A stretch of 64,000 bases of DNA. Source: Halanaerobiaceae bacterium ANBcell28. GTDB taxonomy: Bacteria > Bacillota > Halanaerobiia > Halanaerobiales > DTU029. Every line of letters begins with the position of its first letter. Within the stretch, counting starts at the first letter, position 1. Positions 9,593 to 18,426 of the stretch are shown piece by piece. A program made the position numbers and the translations under genes. Below the pieces are notes generated by a model that had not been told where the DNA came from, did no database searches, and saw only the letters and a program-made list of their open reading frames with translations. The stretch lies in the NCBI GenBank assembly GCA_037623315.1, contig JBBJJH010000004.1:91303-155302 (forward strand), written 5' to 3'.

Positions 9593-10657
9593 ATGAAGCT
9601 GCGTCTAGAAAAAGCACAAGAATTGTTGAAAAAAAAAGATATTGAAGCTTTATTAATTGATTCAAATGTCAATTGTTTTTATTTATCAACTTTTACTGGT
9701 ACTTCTGCTAGGATCTTATTAACACATAAAGAAAATTATTTCTTTACTGATTTTAGATATCTTGAACAGGCTAAAAATGAAATAGAAGGTTTTGAGATCA
9801 TTGAAATCAATAGAAATTTTGAAGAAAATTTAAATAAATTAATTAATGATTTAAAGATAAATAGAATAGGCTTTGAGTCAAAAGCAGTTAAATATAAACA
9901 ATATCAAAAATATGATAAAGTATTGGAAGCAGAGTTAATAGCAGTTGATTCTTTTATAGAAGAATTAAGGATAATTAAAGATAAAGAAGAAATCGAAAAA
10001 ATAAAAAAAGCAGTCCTTATAACCGATCAAGCTTTTGAACATATCTGTCAGTTTATAAAACCTGGTCTTAGTGAAAAAGAAGTCTCATTAGAATTAGAAT
10101 TTTTCATGAAAAAGAATGGGATAAGTGAAAAAGCTTTTGATTTTATAGTTGCTTCTGGTAAACGCTCATCTCTACCTCATGGTGTAGCAAGTGATAAGAT
10201 AATTGAGAAAGGTGATTTTATTACCATGGATTTTGGGGGTTTTTATCAGGGTTATTGTTCTGATATGACTCGTACAATAGTTTTAGGAAAAGCTGATGAT
10301 AAACAGAAGGAAATATATAATATTGTCTTAAAAGCACAGTTGAAAGTAATTGAAAACATTAAAGCTAATATGTCCTGTAAAGATGCTGATGCAATAGCTA
10401 GAGATATTATAAATAAAGCTGGCTATAAAGAGAATTTTGGACATGGTTTAGGTCATGGAATTGGCTTAGAAGTACATGAAGATCCTCGCTTGTCTTTTGC
10501 AAGTGATCATAACCTGAAAGCTGGAATGGTGGTGAGTAATGAACCAGGTATTTATATCCCAGATTGGGGCGGTGTACGCATTGAAGATGATTTGCTTATC
10601 ACTGATGAAGCTTGTGAGGTTTTAAATAGATCAACAAAGGAATTGATTGAATTATAG
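9593..10657 (+). CDS. M24 family Xaa-Pro aminopeptidase/dipeptidase
   Basis: 354 aa, creatinase-like N-domain (~1-125) and a pita-bread metallopeptidase domain (~130-350). The five metal ligands are visible: Asp in MDFGG, Asp in SDMTRT, His in GHGLGHGIGLEVHE, Glu in NEPGIY and Glu in VRIEDD. Removes N-terminal residues next to proline. Aro genes, this peptidase and efp are neighbours in many Clostridia. Whether it is PepP-like or PepQ-like cannot be settled from sequence reading. Confidence 0.92.
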   Translation: MKLRLEKAQELLKKKDIEALLIDSNVNCFYLSTFTGTSARILLTHKENYFFTDFRYLEQAKNEIEGFEIIEINRNFEENLNKLINDLKINRIGFESKAVKYKQYQKYDKVLEAELIAVDSFIEELRIIKDKEEIEKIKKAVLITDQAFEHICQFIKPGLSEKEVSLELEFFMKKNGISEKAFDFIVASGKRSSLPHGVASDKIIEKGDFITMDFGGFYQGYCSDMTRTIVLGKADDKQKEIYNIVLKAQLKVIENIKANMSCKDADAIARDIINKAGYKENFGHGLGHGIGLEVHEDPRLSFASDHNLKAGMVVSNEPGIYIPDWGGVRIEDDLLITDEACEVLNRSTKELIEL

Positions 10658-10752
10658 AGAAGCGGAGAATTTTAATAAAATAATCTCAAGAAAATTTTAA
10701 AAATATTCTATTAAAATATCTGATAATCTAGGATAGGATTTACTAGCTTTTC

Positions 10753-10781
10753 TTGTTATTTTTTTATCTATTTGCTATAAT
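10753..10781 (+). promoter_or_regulatory. Probable sigma-A promoter of efp
   Basis: TTGTTA (10753-10758), 17-base spacer, TATAAT (10776-10781) with an upstream TG that makes an extended -10. Transcription would start near 10788, giving an efp leader of about 140 bases. The leader starts with AGTATCA (10790-10796), which can pair with TGATACT at 10868-10874. Confidence 0.7.
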
Positions 10782-10926
10782 TATATAAGAGTATCAAAAA
10801 AGTGGGGATTTTAGTGGCAGTTAGCTCTCAGAAGAAACTATCTTTTTAGAGATATTTTTGCCTTTGCTGATACTTTCTATATTTCATTATTGTTTTATAA
10901 AAAATTTTAAGAAGGAGTTGATTAAT

Positions 10927-11484
10927 TTGATTTCAACTAGTGATTTTCATAAAGGATTAACTATTGTAATTGACGCTAAAGTTTATCAAATAATTGATTT
11001 TCAACATTCAAAAATGGGTAGAGGTGGAGCATTAGTGAAAACCAAACTACGTGATGTTGAAAATGGTGGTATTATGGAAAAAACTTTTAGAGGTAATGAA
11101 AAAGTTGAACGAGCACATGTTGATCAAAGACAAAAGCAATATCTATATAGAGATGCTGATGATTATATTTTTATGGATACAGATACATATGAACAAATAT
11201 CCTTATCAGATGAGCAGTTAGGTGATAAGGTAGATTTTCTAAAAGAAAATATGATATTAGAAGTTTCAATGTATGAAGGTAGGGCTATAGATATTGAGTT
11301 ACCTATTTTTATTGAAGTAGCTGTAGCTCAAACACAGCCTGGTATTCGTGGTAATACTGTTTCTGGTGGTTCAAAACCTGCTACTATAGAAACTGGAGCA
11401 GTAGTACAAGTTCCTTTATTCATAAACGAGGGCGATTTAATTAAAGTAGATACAAGATCAGGGGAATATATTGAAAGAGTTTAA
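10927..11484 (+). CDS. efp: Elongation factor P with Arg at the tip position
   Basis: 185 aa from TTG at 10927, chosen because GAAGGAG (10911-10917) lies 9 bases upstream and the product then begins MISTSDF like other EF-P; an upstream in-frame TTG at 10858 adds a non-conserved extension. Three domains are complete: KOW-like N-domain, OB domain (~65-125) and C-terminal OB domain ending in the conserved [14 protein letters not shown] relieves ribosome stalling at poly-proline. The loop that enters the peptidyl-transferase centre reads SKMGRGGA, so residue 32 is Arg rather than the Lys of the B. subtilis protein. Confidence 0.97.
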   Translation: MISTSDFHKGLTIVIDAKVYQIIDFQHSKMGRGGALVKTKLRDVENGGIMEKTFRGNEKVERAHVDQRQKQYLYRDADDYIFMDTDTYEQISLSDEQLGDKVDFLKENMILEVSMYEGRAIDIELPIFIEVAVAQTQPGIRGNTVSGGSKPATIETGAVVQVPLFINEGDLIKVDTRSGEYIERV

Positions 11485-11582
11485 TATAAATTATTGAAGA
11501 AATTTTATATTATAATTATTTAAGACATAAATTTTATATAGAAAGACATTGTAAGATAGCTTTCGGATAAAGTTAAAATAGA

Positions 11583-11611
11583 AGGTAGGTGAAATCTGCC
11601 TGGTTTTTTAA
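11583..11611 (+). terminator. Weak hairpin with T tract after efp
   Basis: AGGTAG (11583-11588) pairs with CTGCCT (11596-11601), followed by GG and seven T. The stem is only 6 bp with one G-U pair. It would end efp transcripts just before the flavoprotein gene. Confidence 0.4.
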
Positions 11612-11630
11612 TCTTAGACCTGGCTATTAT

Positions 11631-12782
11631 ATGAAATATCTTATTATTGGTGCTGGTATTGCTGGAGTTTCAGCTGCTAAGGAAATTTTAAAAGAGAAAG
11701 AAAAAGACGATAAGATAATAATTATTACTGATGAAGAATATCCTTTTTATTATCGTCCTAGATTAATAGAATGCTTATCTGGAAAAACTACTGTAAAAGA
11801 TTTAGTCATTCATGATAAAAAATGGTTTGAAGACAATAATATTCAATTAAATCTTAATGAATCTGTAAAAAGTATTCAAGCTGAGAAGAAAGAAATTATT
11901 AGTGATAAAAATACTTATACTTATGATAAATTATTGATAGCTAATGGTGCTAAATCTTTTCTGCCTCCTATTAAAGGTATTAGGAAAGATAATGTCTTTT
12001 CATTAAGAGACGCTAAGGATGCTGAGAGAATATATAATTATGCTATAAATGCAAATACTGCTGTTGTACTCGGAGGTGGGCTTTTAGGTCTAGAATCTGC
12101 TTATAATCTTAGTAAATTAGGTCTGAATGTTTCAGTAGTGGAAGTAATGGAACGCTTATTGCCCCGGCAGTTAGACAAAGATGCAGCCCAAGTTTTGAAA
12201 TCACTATTAGAAGAAAAAGGCTTAAAACTTTATTTAGATGATAAAGTAGAGGAGTTTATTGGAAGAGATAAAGTAAGAAAGCTTAAATTAAGTTCAAATA
12301 AAATTATAAATACTGATTTAGTATTAGTTTCTGCAGGTAGTCATCCTAAGATTGATTTAGCTGCTTCTTTAGATAGTCTTGTAATAAATAGAGGTCTTAA
12401 AGTTAATAAATACCTTGAAAGCAATATCCCTGATATTTATGCAGCCGGAGATATAGTAGAAATTCAGGATACTGTCTTTGGACTTTGGACAACAGCGCAG
12501 GAAATGGGTAAGATTGCTGGATTAAATATATTAGGAAATAAGATGGAGTTTAAAATACCTGTCAATACTTATAAACTAAAAATCCTGGGTATTGATCTTA
12601 TCTCAATTGGAGAAATTGACTTAGATAAGAAATTGAAATCAAAAGTAGAATTAGAAAAGAATCATTATAGAAAACTTATATATAATGAAAATGATCAATT
12701 AATTGGAGCTATTATTCTTGGGAAATTTCCTGATAATAATAAGCTTATAGCAGATATTAAGGCACGAGAAAAAGAGAGCTGA
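11631..12782 (+). CDS. FAD/NAD(P)-dependent pyridine nucleotide-disulfide-type oxidoreductase
   Basis: 383 aa from ATG at 11631. FAD-binding LIIGAGIAGVSAA at the very N-terminus, NAD(P)-binding VVLGGGLLGLESAYNL (~142-157) and the second FAD motif YAAGDIVEI (~267-275). No redox-active CxxxxC pair is seen, so it resembles rubredoxin/ferredoxin reductases and the N-terminal module of NirB rather than disulfide reductases. The ATG has no clear ribosome site; GTG at 11589 is in frame behind GAAGG but lies in a terminator-like hairpin. The electron partner is unknown. Confidence 0.85.
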   Translation: MKYLIIGAGIAGVSAAKEILKEKEKDDKIIIITDEEYPFYYRPRLIECLSGKTTVKDLVIHDKKWFEDNNIQLNLNESVKSIQAEKKEIISDKNTYTYDKLLIANGAKSFLPPIKGIRKDNVFSLRDAKDAERIYNYAINANTAVVLGGGLLGLESAYNLSKLGLNVSVVEVMERLLPRQLDKDAAQVLKSLLEEKGLKLYLDDKVEEFIGRDKVRKLKLSSNKIINTDLVLVSAGSHPKIDLAASLDSLVINRGLKVNKYLESNIPDIYAAGDIVEIQDTVFGLWTTAQEMGKIAGLNILGNKMEFKIPVNTYKLKILGIDLISIGEIDLDKKLKSKVELEKNHYRKLIYNENDQLIGAIILGKFPDNNKLIADIKAREKES

Positions 12783-12798
12783 TGCTTTCTTTTTTTTT
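12771..12798 (+). terminator. Terminator overlapping the oxidoreductase stop codon
   Basis: AAAGAGAGC (12771-12779), loop TGAT, GCTTTCTTT (12784-12792, one G-U pair), then more T. The stop codon TGA lies in the loop. Confidence 0.7.
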
Positions 12799-12800
12799 GC

Positions 12801-12829
12801 TTGATACACAAACAAACGTATGATATAAT
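12801..12829 (+). promoter_or_regulatory. Strong sigma-A type promoter without an obvious gene
   Basis: TTGATA (12801-12806), 17-base spacer, TATAAT (12824-12829). It overlaps a repeat pair: ACAAACAAA (12808-12816) is the inverse of TTTGTTTGT (12844-12852), and AAACAAA-ACA-TTTGTTT (12834-12850) is a tight palindrome just downstream. Such placement is typical of repressor operators. No open frame follows on the + strand before the converging gene. Confidence 0.55.
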
Positions 12830-12939
12830 TTTTAAACAAAACATTTGTTTGTTCAAGCTTGGTAAAACTATATTTTTAGCTTTGATGTTTGAGTAATTAT
12901 TTAATAGATTTGCAAAATGAGAGATATTAAAAATAGAAT

Positions 12940-12964
12940 CCATCCAAATATGAAATTTGGATGG
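12940..12964 (-). terminator. Terminator of the 57-aa minus-strand gene
   Basis: CCATCCAAAT (12940-12949) and ATTTGGATGG (12955-12964) form a perfect 10-bp stem with loop ATGAA. Read on the minus strand it is followed by ATTCTATTTTT, a usable T tract. It lies 12 bases beyond the minus-strand stop. Confidence 0.8.
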
Positions 12965-12976
12965 AATTCAGGGGAT

Positions 12977-13150
12977 TTATTTTCTAACTGAGGGCCTTAG
13001 AGTATCTAGTAGTCCAAGGATAACATGAGCGAGTCCAAAGCCTAAAATACCTGCACCCCATAACGATGGTAGTAAACTCCAACCTAATGCTGTTACTGCT
13101 AGACCGACACCGGCAACGATATAACTAGTTGTTTTGGCATTGCTATCCAT
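12977..13150 (-). CDS. 57-aa small membrane protein, function unknown
   Basis: Start ATG at 13150 (minus strand) preceded by GGAGGTGTATTTTCT, stop at 12977. The product begins MDSNAKTTSYIVAGVG and has two hydrophobic helices (~10-28 with a Gly/Ala/Val-rich core and ~31-48, LWGAGILGFGLAHVILGLL), then a basic tail RPSVRK. GC content is a little above its surroundings. It faces away from spoIIIAA and has its own terminator. No family is recognised; position beside the spoIIIA operon may be chance. Confidence 0.75.
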   Translation of the reverse strand: MDSNAKTTSYIVAGVGLAVTALGWSLLPSLWGAGILGFGLAHVILGLLDTLRPSVRK

Positions 13151-13295
13151 AGAAAATACACCTCCATCTTTAGAATTTCAGAAATTGAAAAAAAATATAC
13201 ATAGAATTATGCATATTTTGAAATATAAATAATATTAATTATATATAGAGAAAAATCTTTATTTTATAATTAAGGACAAACCAGGGAGGATTAAA

Positions 13296-14231
13296 ATGTC
13301 TGCATCAGTACTTGATTTTTTGCCTATAAATATTAGTAATTTTATAGAAGAAGATAAAAGAATCGAAATTGACGACATAATAGAAATAAGGCTTAGAATA
13401 AATCAAAAATTACAGATACTTACAAGAGAAAATGAGATAGTTCCTAAAGATAATAGTGGAAAAAATTATATAGTAGAAAAAAAAGATTTAGAAAGATCAT
13501 TTTTAATATTATCCAAGAATTCATATTATGCCTTAGAACGACAAATAGCAGAGGGCTTTATTACAATTCCAGGTGGTCACAGAGTTGGTTTTACTGGACA
13601 GGCTGTACTAGAAAAAGGCAAAATTAAATCTTTAAAAAATATAAATTTTATAAATTATCGTATTAGTCATGAAATAATTGGTTTAGCAAATGATTTGTTT
13701 TTGAAAATTTACAATCAAAAAGAAAATAGAGTTTATAATACTATGTTGATAGGGCCACCCCTTTGTGGCAAAACTTCTTTATTAAGAGATCTGATTCGTA
13801 TAATAAGTGATGGTGATGCTTGCATAAAGTTTAAAGGTAAAAAAATTGGCTTAGTTGATGAAAGATCTGAAATTGCAGGGGCATATAATGCAATCCCACA
13901 GAATAATATAGGAAGTAGGACAGACTTATTAGATAATTGTCCAAAAGCAGCAGGAATGATGCTTTTAATTAGGTCTATGTCGCCAGAAGTAATAGCAGTA
14001 GATGAAATAGGGAGCAAAGAAGATGTGCTTGCTGTTCAAGAGGCTATCAGTGCTGGTGTAAGTCTTTTAACTACCGTTCATGGCCAAGATTTAGATTGTA
14101 TTATGATAAGACCTTTTGTAAAAGAATTGTTTAATATAAAAGTGTTTGAAAGATATATTATATTAAGCAATAGAAATGGTATTGGTACTATTGAAAAGAT
14201 TCTAGATAGGAATGCACAGGAGGTAGTTTAA
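13296..14231 (+). CDS. spoIIIAA: Stage III sporulation protein AA (secretion ATPase-like)
   Basis: 311 aa. RecA/PilB-like ATPase: Walker A GPPLCGKTSLL (~151-161), then LVDERSEIAG (~187-196) and Walker B EVIAVDEIG (~231-239). It is the forespore-side ATPase of the mother cell to forespore channel (feeding tube). Clear AGGGAGG ribosome site before ATG at 13296. First gene of the eight-gene spoIIIA operon; spoIIIAB starts one base after its stop. Confidence 0.96.
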   Translation: MSASVLDFLPINISNFIEEDKRIEIDDIIEIRLRINQKLQILTRENEIVPKDNSGKNYIVEKKDLERSFLILSKNSYYALERQIAEGFITIPGGHRVGFTGQAVLEKGKIKSLKNINFINYRISHEIIGLANDLFLKIYNQKENRVYNTMLIGPPLCGKTSLLRDLIRIISDGDACIKFKGKKIGLVDERSEIAGAYNAIPQNNIGSRTDLLDNCPKAAGMMLLIRSMSPEVIAVDEIGSKEDVLAVQEAISAGVSLLTTVHGQDLDCIMIRPFVKELFNIKVFERYIILSNRNGIGTIEKILDRNAQEVV

Positions 14232-14232
14232 T

Positions 14233-14754
14233 GTGTTTATAAAACTTTTTGGAGCCTTACTTATACTTATTTCAGGAAGTTCAATTGCGTGGATAATGAG
14301 TAATATTTATCTAAATCGAGTTAAGGAATTAAAAGACATGCAATTGGCTTTGAATATTTTGAATACAGAGATAAGTTATGGTCAAAGCATATTACCAGAA
14401 GCCTTAAGACAAACAGCAAATGTAATCAATGAGCCTTTATCAGAGTTATTCGCTTCTTCAGCAGAAGAATTAAAAAATTCAAAGAAAGAAAGTTTTGATG
14501 AGATTTGGCAAAGAAGACTTAAGAGATTTAAATATAAGTGTGATTTGTTAGATGAGGATCTAGATATAATGAAGGTCTGGGGGCAGCAGATTGGGTGTTC
14601 TGATCTAAATAATCAAATAAATGTTATTCAATTAACAATTAAGCGCTTAGAGCAACAGGAAGAGATAGCAAATGAAATAGCTGAAAAAAAAGTTAAAATA
14701 GCACGATATACTGGCGTGCTTATAAGTTTAATGGTGATTATCTTATTTTATTAA
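14233..14754 (+). CDS. spoIIIAB: Stage III sporulation protein AB
   Basis: 173 aa from GTG at 14233 behind AGGAGG. N-terminal transmembrane helix (~2-22), an alpha-helical cytoplasmic domain with the family pattern LNTEISYGQSILPEAL, and a C-terminal transmembrane helix (~155-172). The fold is like GspF/PilC platform proteins, consistent with a type II secretion-like role next to SpoIIIAA. Confidence 0.94.
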   Translation: MFIKLFGALLILISGSSIAWIMSNIYLNRVKELKDMQLALNILNTEISYGQSILPEALRQTANVINEPLSELFASSAEELKNSKKESFDEIWQRRLKRFKYKCDLLDEDLDIMKVWGQQIGCSDLNNQINVIQLTIKRLEQQEEIANEIAEKKVKIARYTGVLISLMVIILFY

Positions 14755-14771
14755 AAGTGAGGTGTGTCTAA

Positions 14772-14966
14772 ATGGACATAAATTTAATATTTAAAATAGC
14801 AGGTGTAGGTATCTTTATATCAGTTATTAATGTGGTTTTAAAGCAGGCTGATAAAGAGGAACAAGCACAGATGCTAACATTAGTAGGGGTAGTTATTGTT
14901 TTAATGATAGTTATTCAATTAATTGGAGATCTTTTTGATAATGTACGTACAGTCTTTAGGTTTTAG
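14772..14966 (+). CDS. spoIIIAC: Stage III sporulation protein AC
   Basis: 64 aa, the usual tiny size. Two transmembrane helices (~5-23 and ~33-53) separated by a short polar loop KQADKEEQAQ that is typical of SpoIIIAC. GTGAGGTG ribosome site. Third gene of the operon, 8 bases before spoIIIAD. Confidence 0.94.
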   Translation: MDINLIFKIAGVGIFISVINVVLKQADKEEQAQMLTLVGVVIVLMIVIQLIGDLFDNVRTVFRF

Positions 14967-14974
14967 GTGATGAA

Positions 14975-15364
14975 ATGGCCATACTTCAAATAGTAGGAAT
15001 TGCTCTTATGTCGGCTATATTAATTATTGTTATTAAACAAGAAAAACCAGAAATAGCTTTTATTTTAAGTATTGTTACATGTTTGATGATATTGATTATG
15101 ATTATAGATCAAGTGGCTGTAGTATTTGATTTGTTGAACCAATTAGCACGTAGAGCACAGATAGACATGATATATTTTAATACAATAATTCGAATTATTG
15201 GTATTGCTTATATAGGAGAATTTGGCGCGGAAATTACAAGAGATTGTGGAGAGACAGCTCTGGCTTCGAAAATCGAAATGGCTGCCAAAATTATTATAAT
15301 GATTATTTCTATTCCAATTATGTTAACACTTATTGATACAATACTTCGTCTGATTCCAGCATAA
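14975..15364 (+). CDS. spoIIIAD: Stage III sporulation protein AD
   Basis: 129 aa, almost entirely membrane-embedded (about four helices). Contains the conserved IIRIIGIAYIGEFGAEITRDCGE segment in the second half, with EFGAE and RDCGE recognisable as SpoIIIAD signatures. GGTGATG ribosome site before the ATG. Confidence 0.95.
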   Translation: MAILQIVGIALMSAILIIVIKQEKPEIAFILSIVTCLMILIMIIDQVAVVFDLLNQLARRAQIDMIYFNTIIRIIGIAYIGEFGAEITRDCGETALASKIEMAAKIIIMIISIPIMLTLIDTILRLIPA

Positions 15365-15388
15365 ATATAAGTAGAAGAGGTTTTTAAA

Positions 15389-16591
15389 ATGAAAAAATAT
15401 TTGCTTAAAAAAATCTGTGTTTTATTAATAGCTTCTTTTTTCCTTTACTTTTCAAGCCCAGTATTGTATGCCACTGAATATATAGAAGAGGAAAATCTAA
15501 TCCTCAAACAACTTGATGACTTGAATCTATCTGATTTACAAAAAGAAGTTAATAGAATTAATAGAGAAATTGATGGACAATTTCCTGCTATAAATTTAAG
15601 AGAACTATTATTAGGTTTTTTTAGAGGTGAGATAAGGGAAAACTTTGATTTTTCCTGGCAGCAAGTTATGAGAATGATATTAAATAACTTAGGTAGAGAA
15701 GTGGCTGTTAATTTAAATTTATTAGGTCAGATTATTATATTAGCAGTAATGAGTGCAGTTTTGAGTATTTTTCATCAATCTTTTTCTAGCAAAACCATTA
15801 GTAATACAGCAAATACATTGATTTTTTTGATTATATCTGTACTTGTATTACAGGCTTTTCAAGTTGCAATAAGCATAGGTGTTGAAACAGTTGATAGAAT
15901 GGTCACATTTATGCAGGCTTTATTACCTATTTTACTCACATTATTAATTAGTATGGGAGCAGTAAGCTCTGCAGCTATATTTCATCCTCTAACTTATTTG
16001 ATTATTACTGCTTTAAGTACTCTTATTAATTATGTAGTTTTTCCCATGATATTCTTATCTGCAGTTATGAGTATAGTTACTAGAATAAACGAAAATATAT
16101 CACTATCAAGATTAGCGAAATTGTTTAAAGAAATTAGTATGGCTACTTTAGGATTAATGTTAATGCTTTTTATTGGTGGACTTCTACTTCAGGGTGGTGC
16201 TGCTGCCATAACTGATAGTCTTACATTAAGGACAGCTAAATACTTAACAGGTACATTTGTACCAGTTATTGGAGGTATTTTTTCAGATGCAGTAGATTTA
16301 ATAGTTACTTGTTCGTTAATTATAAAAAATGCTTTAAATTTTTTCTCTATGTTTGTTATTGTATCTATTATTTCTATTCCAATTGTCAAGTTGATAGCAT
16401 TAATATTTATATACAAATTAGCCAGTGCTATTGTCCAACCTATTGCAGATAGTAGACTAGTTGATATTTTAAATGATACAGCTAATAGTTTAATTATGGT
16501 ATTTTTAGTTCTTACAGCTGTTACAATTATGTTTTTTATTGTCTTAACAGTTCTTGTTGGTACAGCAAATCTAACAGTTATGATGAGGTAG
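15389..16591 (+). CDS. spoIIIAE: Stage III sporulation protein AE
   Basis: 400 aa. Signal-like first helix (~8-27), an extracellular N-terminal domain (~30-110) and about seven membrane helices after residue 115. The family pattern LLPILLTLLISMGAVSSAA and the C-terminal LNDTANSLIMVFLVL segment are visible. Largest membrane component of the SpoIIIA channel basal platform. Confidence 0.95.
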   Translation: MKKYLLKKICVLLIASFFLYFSSPVLYATEYIEEENLILKQLDDLNLSDLQKEVNRINREIDGQFPAINLRELLLGFFRGEIRENFDFSWQQVMRMILNNLGREVAVNLNLLGQIIILAVMSAVLSIFHQSFSSKTISNTANTLIFLIISVLVLQAFQVAISIGVETVDRMVTFMQALLPILLTLLISMGAVSSAAIFHPLTYLIITALSTLINYVVFPMIFLSAVMSIVTRINENISLSRLAKLFKEISMATLGLMLMLFIGGLLLQGGAAAITDSLTLRTAKYLTGTFVPVIGGIFSDAVDLIVTCSLIIKNALNFFSMFVIVSIISIPIVKLIALIFIYKLASAIVQPIADSRLVDILNDTANSLIMVFLVLTAVTIMFFIVLTVLVGTANLTVMMR

Positions 16592-16600
16592 GTGATTATA

Positions 16601-17197
16601 TTGAATGCTATTACACAATGGGTTAGAAACATTATTTTTATAATATTATTTACTGCATTATTAGAGATGTTTTTGCCAGAAAACAATATGAGTAAATATA
16701 TAAGGGTAGTAATGGGCTTTTTTATAATTACCATTATGTTATCACCGTTCACTGCAATATTTAATCAGGATTTTTCAGCTATTCAAAATATGATACCTGA
16801 TAGGATTTTAGGAGATGATTGGGGATTTATAGAAGATGAAGCTAGTAAAATCGATGATTCTAATCAAATACTTTTAAAAGAATACTATCAAAATAGGATC
16901 TCAGCAAAAATAAGTGAAGTAGTGAACTTACATTATCAAGATTATAATCATAATATTAACGTAAGTCTTGATAATGATTATTTAATAGAAAATATCCATA
17001 TTATTTTAAAATCTGGAGAGGTAAAACAGATTGAGCAAATACGAATTGACATTGCTGGAAATGGACAATTAGAAGAAACAGATGTGAAATTAAGTACTTA
17101 TGAAATGATAAAAATTAGAAATCTTAAGAGTAATATTAGTCAGGTTTTTCAAATTCCTACTGATAATATCGCTGTAACAATGGAAAAAGGAGGATAG
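16601..17197 (+). CDS. spoIIIAF: Stage III sporulation protein AF
   Basis: 198 aa from TTG at 16601, chosen because GAGGTAGGTG (16585-16594) is 6 bases upstream and the product then begins MNAITQWVRNI; GTG at 16592 is an alternative. Two N-terminal transmembrane helices (~8-28, ~37-57) and a soluble ring-building-like C-terminal domain. FLPENNMSKYIRVVMGF is the conserved family segment. Confidence 0.93.
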   Translation: MNAITQWVRNIIFIILFTALLEMFLPENNMSKYIRVVMGFFIITIMLSPFTAIFNQDFSAIQNMIPDRILGDDWGFIEDEASKIDDSNQILLKEYYQNRISAKISEVVNLHYQDYNHNINVSLDNDYLIENIHIILKSGEVKQIEQIRIDIAGNGQLEETDVKLSTYEMIKIRNLKSNISQVFQIPTDNIAVTMEKGG

Positions 17198-17201
17198 AAA
17201 A

Positions 17202-17819
17202 ATGGGAATAATAGATGAGTTAAAAAATATCTTTATAGAGCAAGGAGAGGGGGGCGGTAAAAATAGTGTTTTATTAAGAAATATAATTATACTTGGTATG
17301 ATTGGAACTCTATTATTGCTCTTTGCTAATGTATTTCTAGATAGTAATGATAATAATAGTCATCGTTCTACACAATTTATAGACAATAATGAGGAAAGAC
17401 ATCAAGTAGAAGTATTATCTTTTGAAGAACAGCTGGCTAATGAATTACAAGAGCTTATATCATTAATTCATGGAGTGGGAAAAAGCAGAGTCAAAATTTA
17501 TGCTCAACATCAAAGTAGCTATGAATACGAATATAATACTAATTTACTTAATAAAATTACTAATGAGGTAGATCAAAGTGGAGGTCAAAGAGAAATTCTT
17601 GAAGATAATCAAGATAGACAATTGGTAGTTTTACGAGATAGCACAGGAAGTGAAAGGGCAGTGGTGAGGAGGAAGACACTACCAGAAATTACAGGAGTTT
17701 TCATAGTTGCTCAAGGAGCAGAAAATAGTCAAATCAAATATGACATAACTAGAGCTGTATCAAATTTATTAGATATACCAGTTCATAGAATTAGTGTTTT
17801 ACCATATGAAAGGAGGTAA
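17202..17819 (+). CDS. spoIIIAG: Stage III sporulation protein AG
   Basis: 205 aa. One transmembrane helix (~24-45) and a soluble ring-forming domain in the intermembrane space. The conserved segment with GRSKVKI-like GKSRVKIYAQ (~96-105) and PEITGVFIVAQGAENSQIK (~157-175) matches the family. AAAGGAGG ribosome site. SpoIIIAG forms the large ring of the channel. Confidence 0.95.
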   Translation: MGIIDELKNIFIEQGEGGGKNSVLLRNIIILGMIGTLLLLFANVFLDSNDNNSHRSTQFIDNNEERHQVEVLSFEEQLANELQELISLIHGVGKSRVKIYAQHQSSYEYEYNTNLLNKITNEVDQSGGQREILEDNQDRQLVVLRDSTGSERAVVRRKTLPEITGVFIVAQGAENSQIKYDITRAVSNLLDIPVHRISVLPYERR

Positions 17820-17823
17820 ACAG

Positions 17824-18405
17824 GTGATTTTAAGAAGGAAGGTTATATGGTTAGTAATATTAATGGTTTGGGTAGGTTTAGTAACGTCAATAATTGTATA
17901 TCAAGGTGATGATTTTTATGATTTAGAAAGAGTTACAACAGGTCAAATGGATTTCTCGGGTGGTGTTGAAATTATTGAACAAGATGTTATTTTGCCTGAC
18001 GAAAGTAGAGGAGATGTTAATTTCGCAAAGGCTAAAGAAGAAGATGTTGATAAAAATTTCTTTATTGACTATCGTTTAGAAAGAGAAAAAGCGAGAAGCG
18101 AACAAATAAATTTGTACAGAGAGATGATAAACAATCCTAATACTGACGATAATACAAAAAAAGAAGCTCAACGTTTAATGTTAGCTCTAAGCGAAAAAAT
18201 GGAAAGAGAAATGGAAATAGAAAGTCTTATTCGGGCAAGAGGTTATAAAGATGCATTAGCTTATATTCATGATCAAGCTGTAGATGTAATTGTACATACT
18301 AACGGACTTGAAAGAGAAGATGTAGCAAGAATTGGAGATATAATAATAAAAGTAAGTGGTTTTAGAAGTGAAGACGTTACTATAATTGAAAAAAAAATTA
18401 ATTAA
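17824..18405 (+). CDS. spoIIIAH: Stage III sporulation protein AH
   Basis: 193 aa from GTG at 17824, placed 7 bases after AAAGGAGG; an upstream ATG at 17794 would add ten residues and lacks a site. One N-terminal transmembrane helix (~4-22), a variable acidic linker, and the YscJ/FliF-like ring domain from ~75 with the signature YREMINNPNTDDNTKKEAQ. It pairs with SpoIIQ across the intermembrane space. Last gene of the operon. Confidence 0.95.
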   Translation: MILRRKVIWLVILMVWVGLVTSIIVYQGDDFYDLERVTTGQMDFSGGVEIIEQDVILPDESRGDVNFAKAKEEDVDKNFFIDYRLEREKARSEQINLYREMINNPNTDDNTKKEAQRLMLALSEKMEREMEIESLIRARGYKDALAYIHDQAVDVIVHTNGLEREDVARIGDIIIKVSGFRSEDVTIIEKKIN

Positions 18406-18426
18406 AACTTAATTTGTAAAGAACAA

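Noticed and set aside
13211..13239. Possible sigma-E promoter before spoIIIAA (GCATATT, 14 bases, ATATTAAT)
   Set aside because: The -35-like word fits well but the -10 lacks the CATA core; in such A/T-rich DNA chance matches are common.
16189..16752. Long minus-strand frame opposite spoIIIAE/AF (187 codons)
   Set aside because: It is antisense to two well-identified sporulation genes, low in complexity and has no ribosome site.
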